Assembly: GCA_003246035.1 (NCBI GenBank)
Contig: QKBP01000076.1
Location: 1 to 7,304 of the forward strand
Direction: 5' to 3'
Length of the DNA: 7,304 nucleotides
Source of the DNA: Desulfuromonadaceae bacterium
Lineage (GTDB): Bacteria > Desulfobacterota > Desulfuromonadia > Desulfuromonadales > SZUA-401
Below the pieces are notes generated by a model. That model had not been told where the DNA came from, made no database searches, and saw nothing but the letters and a program-made list of their open reading frames with translations. The position numbers were made by a program, and so were the translations under genes. Below, one piece after another: positions 7,206-7,304 of this stretch (the stretch's first letter is position 1; the number at the start of each line of letters is the position of its first letter).

Positions 7206-7304
7206 CGCCCCCACCACCCCGGCACATCCATTTCGGGCGTAAAGTCTCCGCCCCGGGCGAACGTCGAATAACAATCATCATGATGCCTATGTGAGTATCC
7301 AGGT
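7206..7304. other. Intergenic tail, no gene seen
   Basis: These 99 bases contain no supported coding sequence or T-tract terminator. The only pattern is a 10-bp palindrome CATCATGATG at 7276-7285, which may be chance. Confidence 0.5.

Overview
The window reads as accessory chromosome of a moderately GC-rich Gram-negative bacterium, most likely a Desulfuromonadales-type (Geobacter/Desulfuromonas-like) deltaproteobacterium. The pointers are indirect: a lipoprotein with a nine-glycine tether directly after the lipobox cysteine, a leader resembling a GEMM-I (cyclic-dinucleotide) riboswitch, and a thioredoxin-type ArsC paired with Acr3. No rRNA or housekeeping gene is present to settle the taxonomy.

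Layout. (1) 33-1040, minus strand: an exported lipoprotein of unknown function. (2) 1041-1702: a long divergent regulatory region. It holds hairpins and repeated GCTCAA boxes upstream of the lipoprotein gene, then a TTGACA promoter, a GEMM-I-like aptamer and an overlapping intrinsic terminator on the plus strand. (3) 1703-2455, plus: a secreted protein of unknown function, the apparent target of the riboswitch. (4) 2456-2693: a convergent gap with two related GAGCGACCC hairpins. (5) 2694-5054, minus: a bacterial cation-chloride cotransporter (SLC12-like) with its cytoplasmic C-terminal domain. (6) 5055-5209: a short divergent promoter region. (7) 5210-6673, plus: a two-gene arsenic operon, arsC overlapping acr3. 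acr3 is frameshifted near its 3' end, apparently by loss of 7 nt. (8) 6674-6965: a bidirectional terminator, then an extended -10 promoter and a structured leader. (9) 6966-7205, plus: a 79-residue protein of unknown function. The last 99 bases hold no recognisable gene.

How the parts work together. arsC and acr3 form a classic detoxification pair: arsenate is reduced to arsenite in the cytoplasm and arsenite is exported. No arsR lies in the window. The cotransporter diverges from arsC, and their candidate promoters lie back to back, but no functional link is shown. The most interesting element is the leader at about 1453-1582. Its conserved core, GNRA tetraloop, bulged second hairpin and mutually exclusive 11-bp terminator fit a ligand-activated GEMM-I switch controlling a single secreted protein.
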